From assembly GCA_028284125.1 (NCBI GenBank), contig JANQSI010000003.1, forward strand, positions 1 through 64,000: 64,000 nt of DNA, read 5' to 3'. Made by a program: the position numbers and the translations under genes. Positions 63,523-64,000 of this stretch are shown here, one piece after another (the stretch's first letter is position 1; each line of letters opens with the position of its first letter). The stretch comes from Cyclobacteriaceae bacterium. GTDB taxonomy: Bacteria; Bacteroidota; Bacteroidia; Cytophagales; Cyclobacteriaceae. A model generated the notes under the pieces. The model made no database searches and had not been told where the DNA came from. It saw only the letters and a list, made by a program, of their open reading frames with translations.

Positions 63523-64000
63523 CCGAATTTTGTTTAACAGGTATTTTCATGGTTACGCTAAACTCATTATCCGTTTGATCAACTTCCAGTAGATCATTTC
63601 TACCATAGACCAAACTAAGTCTTTTTCTTACACTTTCTAATCCTATCCCCTCACCTTTTGCAGGCATGGCATCCTTATCGTAATTGTTGGTGATCAGTAT
63701 ATGCAACATATCCTCATCGGTATCACATTTCAAGCGAATGGTTACTTGATCTATGCTTTCATACACGCCATACTTTATAGCATTTTCAAAAAGCGGTTGC
63801 AAAATCAAGTTAGGAACTTCCACCTCTTGGCACGCTTCATCGATCTCCTTTTCGAAATTTAACTTGCTCCCAAATCTGATTTTTTCGATATCCAGGTAAA
63901 GTGACACATTTTGAATCTCTTGCTCCAATGGATTCATCTCCACACTGTCCTTTCCAAGTGAGTATCGAAGAAACTCACTGAGTTTGATCACCATCTCACG
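63509..64000 (-). CDS. LytS/YehU-type sensor histidine kinase, N-terminus beyond window
   Basis: This is a partial gene. The frame continues past the right edge without a stop, so the membrane part and the phospho-His are missing. What is seen is the end of the His_kinase dimerisation segment (VIKLSEFLRYSLG, LYLDIEKIRFG) and the HATPase with N-box ENAIKYG and a G-loop KGEGIGLESVRKRL. The C-terminus overlaps the LytTR gene by 14 bases. It is the cognate kinase of that regulator. Confidence 0.88.
   Translation of the reverse strand, partial: REMVIKLSEFLRYSLGKDSVEMNPLEQEIQNVSLYLDIEKIRFGSKLNFEKEIDEACQEVEVPNLILQPLFENAIKYGVYESIDQVTIRLKCDTDEDMLHILITNNYDKDAMPAKGEGIGLESVRKRLSLVYGRNDLLEVDQTDNEFSVTMKIPVKQNSDEEN

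Overview
The window reads as chromosomal DNA of a marine-type Bacteroidota, most likely order Cytophagales. The DNA is AT-rich and densely coding. The evidence includes a type IX secretion (T9SS) sorting domain on a very large secreted protein, SprB repeats on lipoproteins, a TonB-dependent receptor with a carboxypeptidase-like N-terminal region, ATPase-less FtsX/MacB-type permeases, LytTR regulators, and exact copies of the Bacteroidota promoter -7 element TAnnTTTG in front of tRNA-Gln, purL and the siaB operon. I see no prophage, insertion sequence or CRISPR array.

Layout. 0.4-9.4 kb: a head-GIN adhesin-like protein, an FtsX permease, a TlpA thioredoxin, an Asp-box (sortilin/VPS10-like) propeller protein, L-2-hydroxyglutarate oxidase and a LOG-family nucleosidase, with a palindromic repeat element before the oxidase. 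9.5-13 kb: an S41 peptidase gene broken by one frameshift at a T7 run, a LytTR response regulator with a TTG start, and a lipoprotein. 13.2-20.9 kb: a 1310-residue T9SS cargo with repeated Ig-like domains, a YheT-type hydrolase and a TonB receptor. 20.9-24.8 kb: a minus-strand operon of three tandem paralogous lipoproteins (SprB repeats plus a CX4CH cytochrome-c-like tail), then YceI and a DUF5777 barrel. 24.9-27.3 kb: small DUF proteins (DUF2452, DUF3127, DUF2911, DUF302).

27.4-35.2 kb is the most interesting part. It is a signalling island with a Cache/HAMP/SpoIIE phosphatase (SiaA-like), a histidine kinase, a response regulator fused to a SpoIIE domain that has lost most metal-binding aspartates, a small Cys-containing protein, and an operon of SiaB (kinase), SiaC (phosphoprotein with Thr at residue 68), a coiled-coil membrane protein and a DUF4442 hot-dog protein. 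No SiaD diguanylate cyclase is present. A 21-bp-spaced direct repeat lies just upstream of the siaB promoter.

35.2-44.8 kb: a YihY-type membrane protein, a membrane metallophosphoesterase, and a TetR-TolC-MFP-RND efflux operon with a clear TetR-type operator palindrome and a terminator. 45-53.3 kb: TlpA, PurL, a CarboxypepD_reg protein, tRNA-Gln(UUG), a second repeat element, then Prs, ribosomal L25 and Pth. 53.4-58.2 kb: two tandemly duplicated FtsX permeases. 58.2-64 kb: an aminotransferase class IV, a glycerol facilitator, TrmN6, a DUF885-like lipoprotein, a SnoaL-like protein, and a LytTR/LytS-type two-component system whose kinase runs off the right edge.
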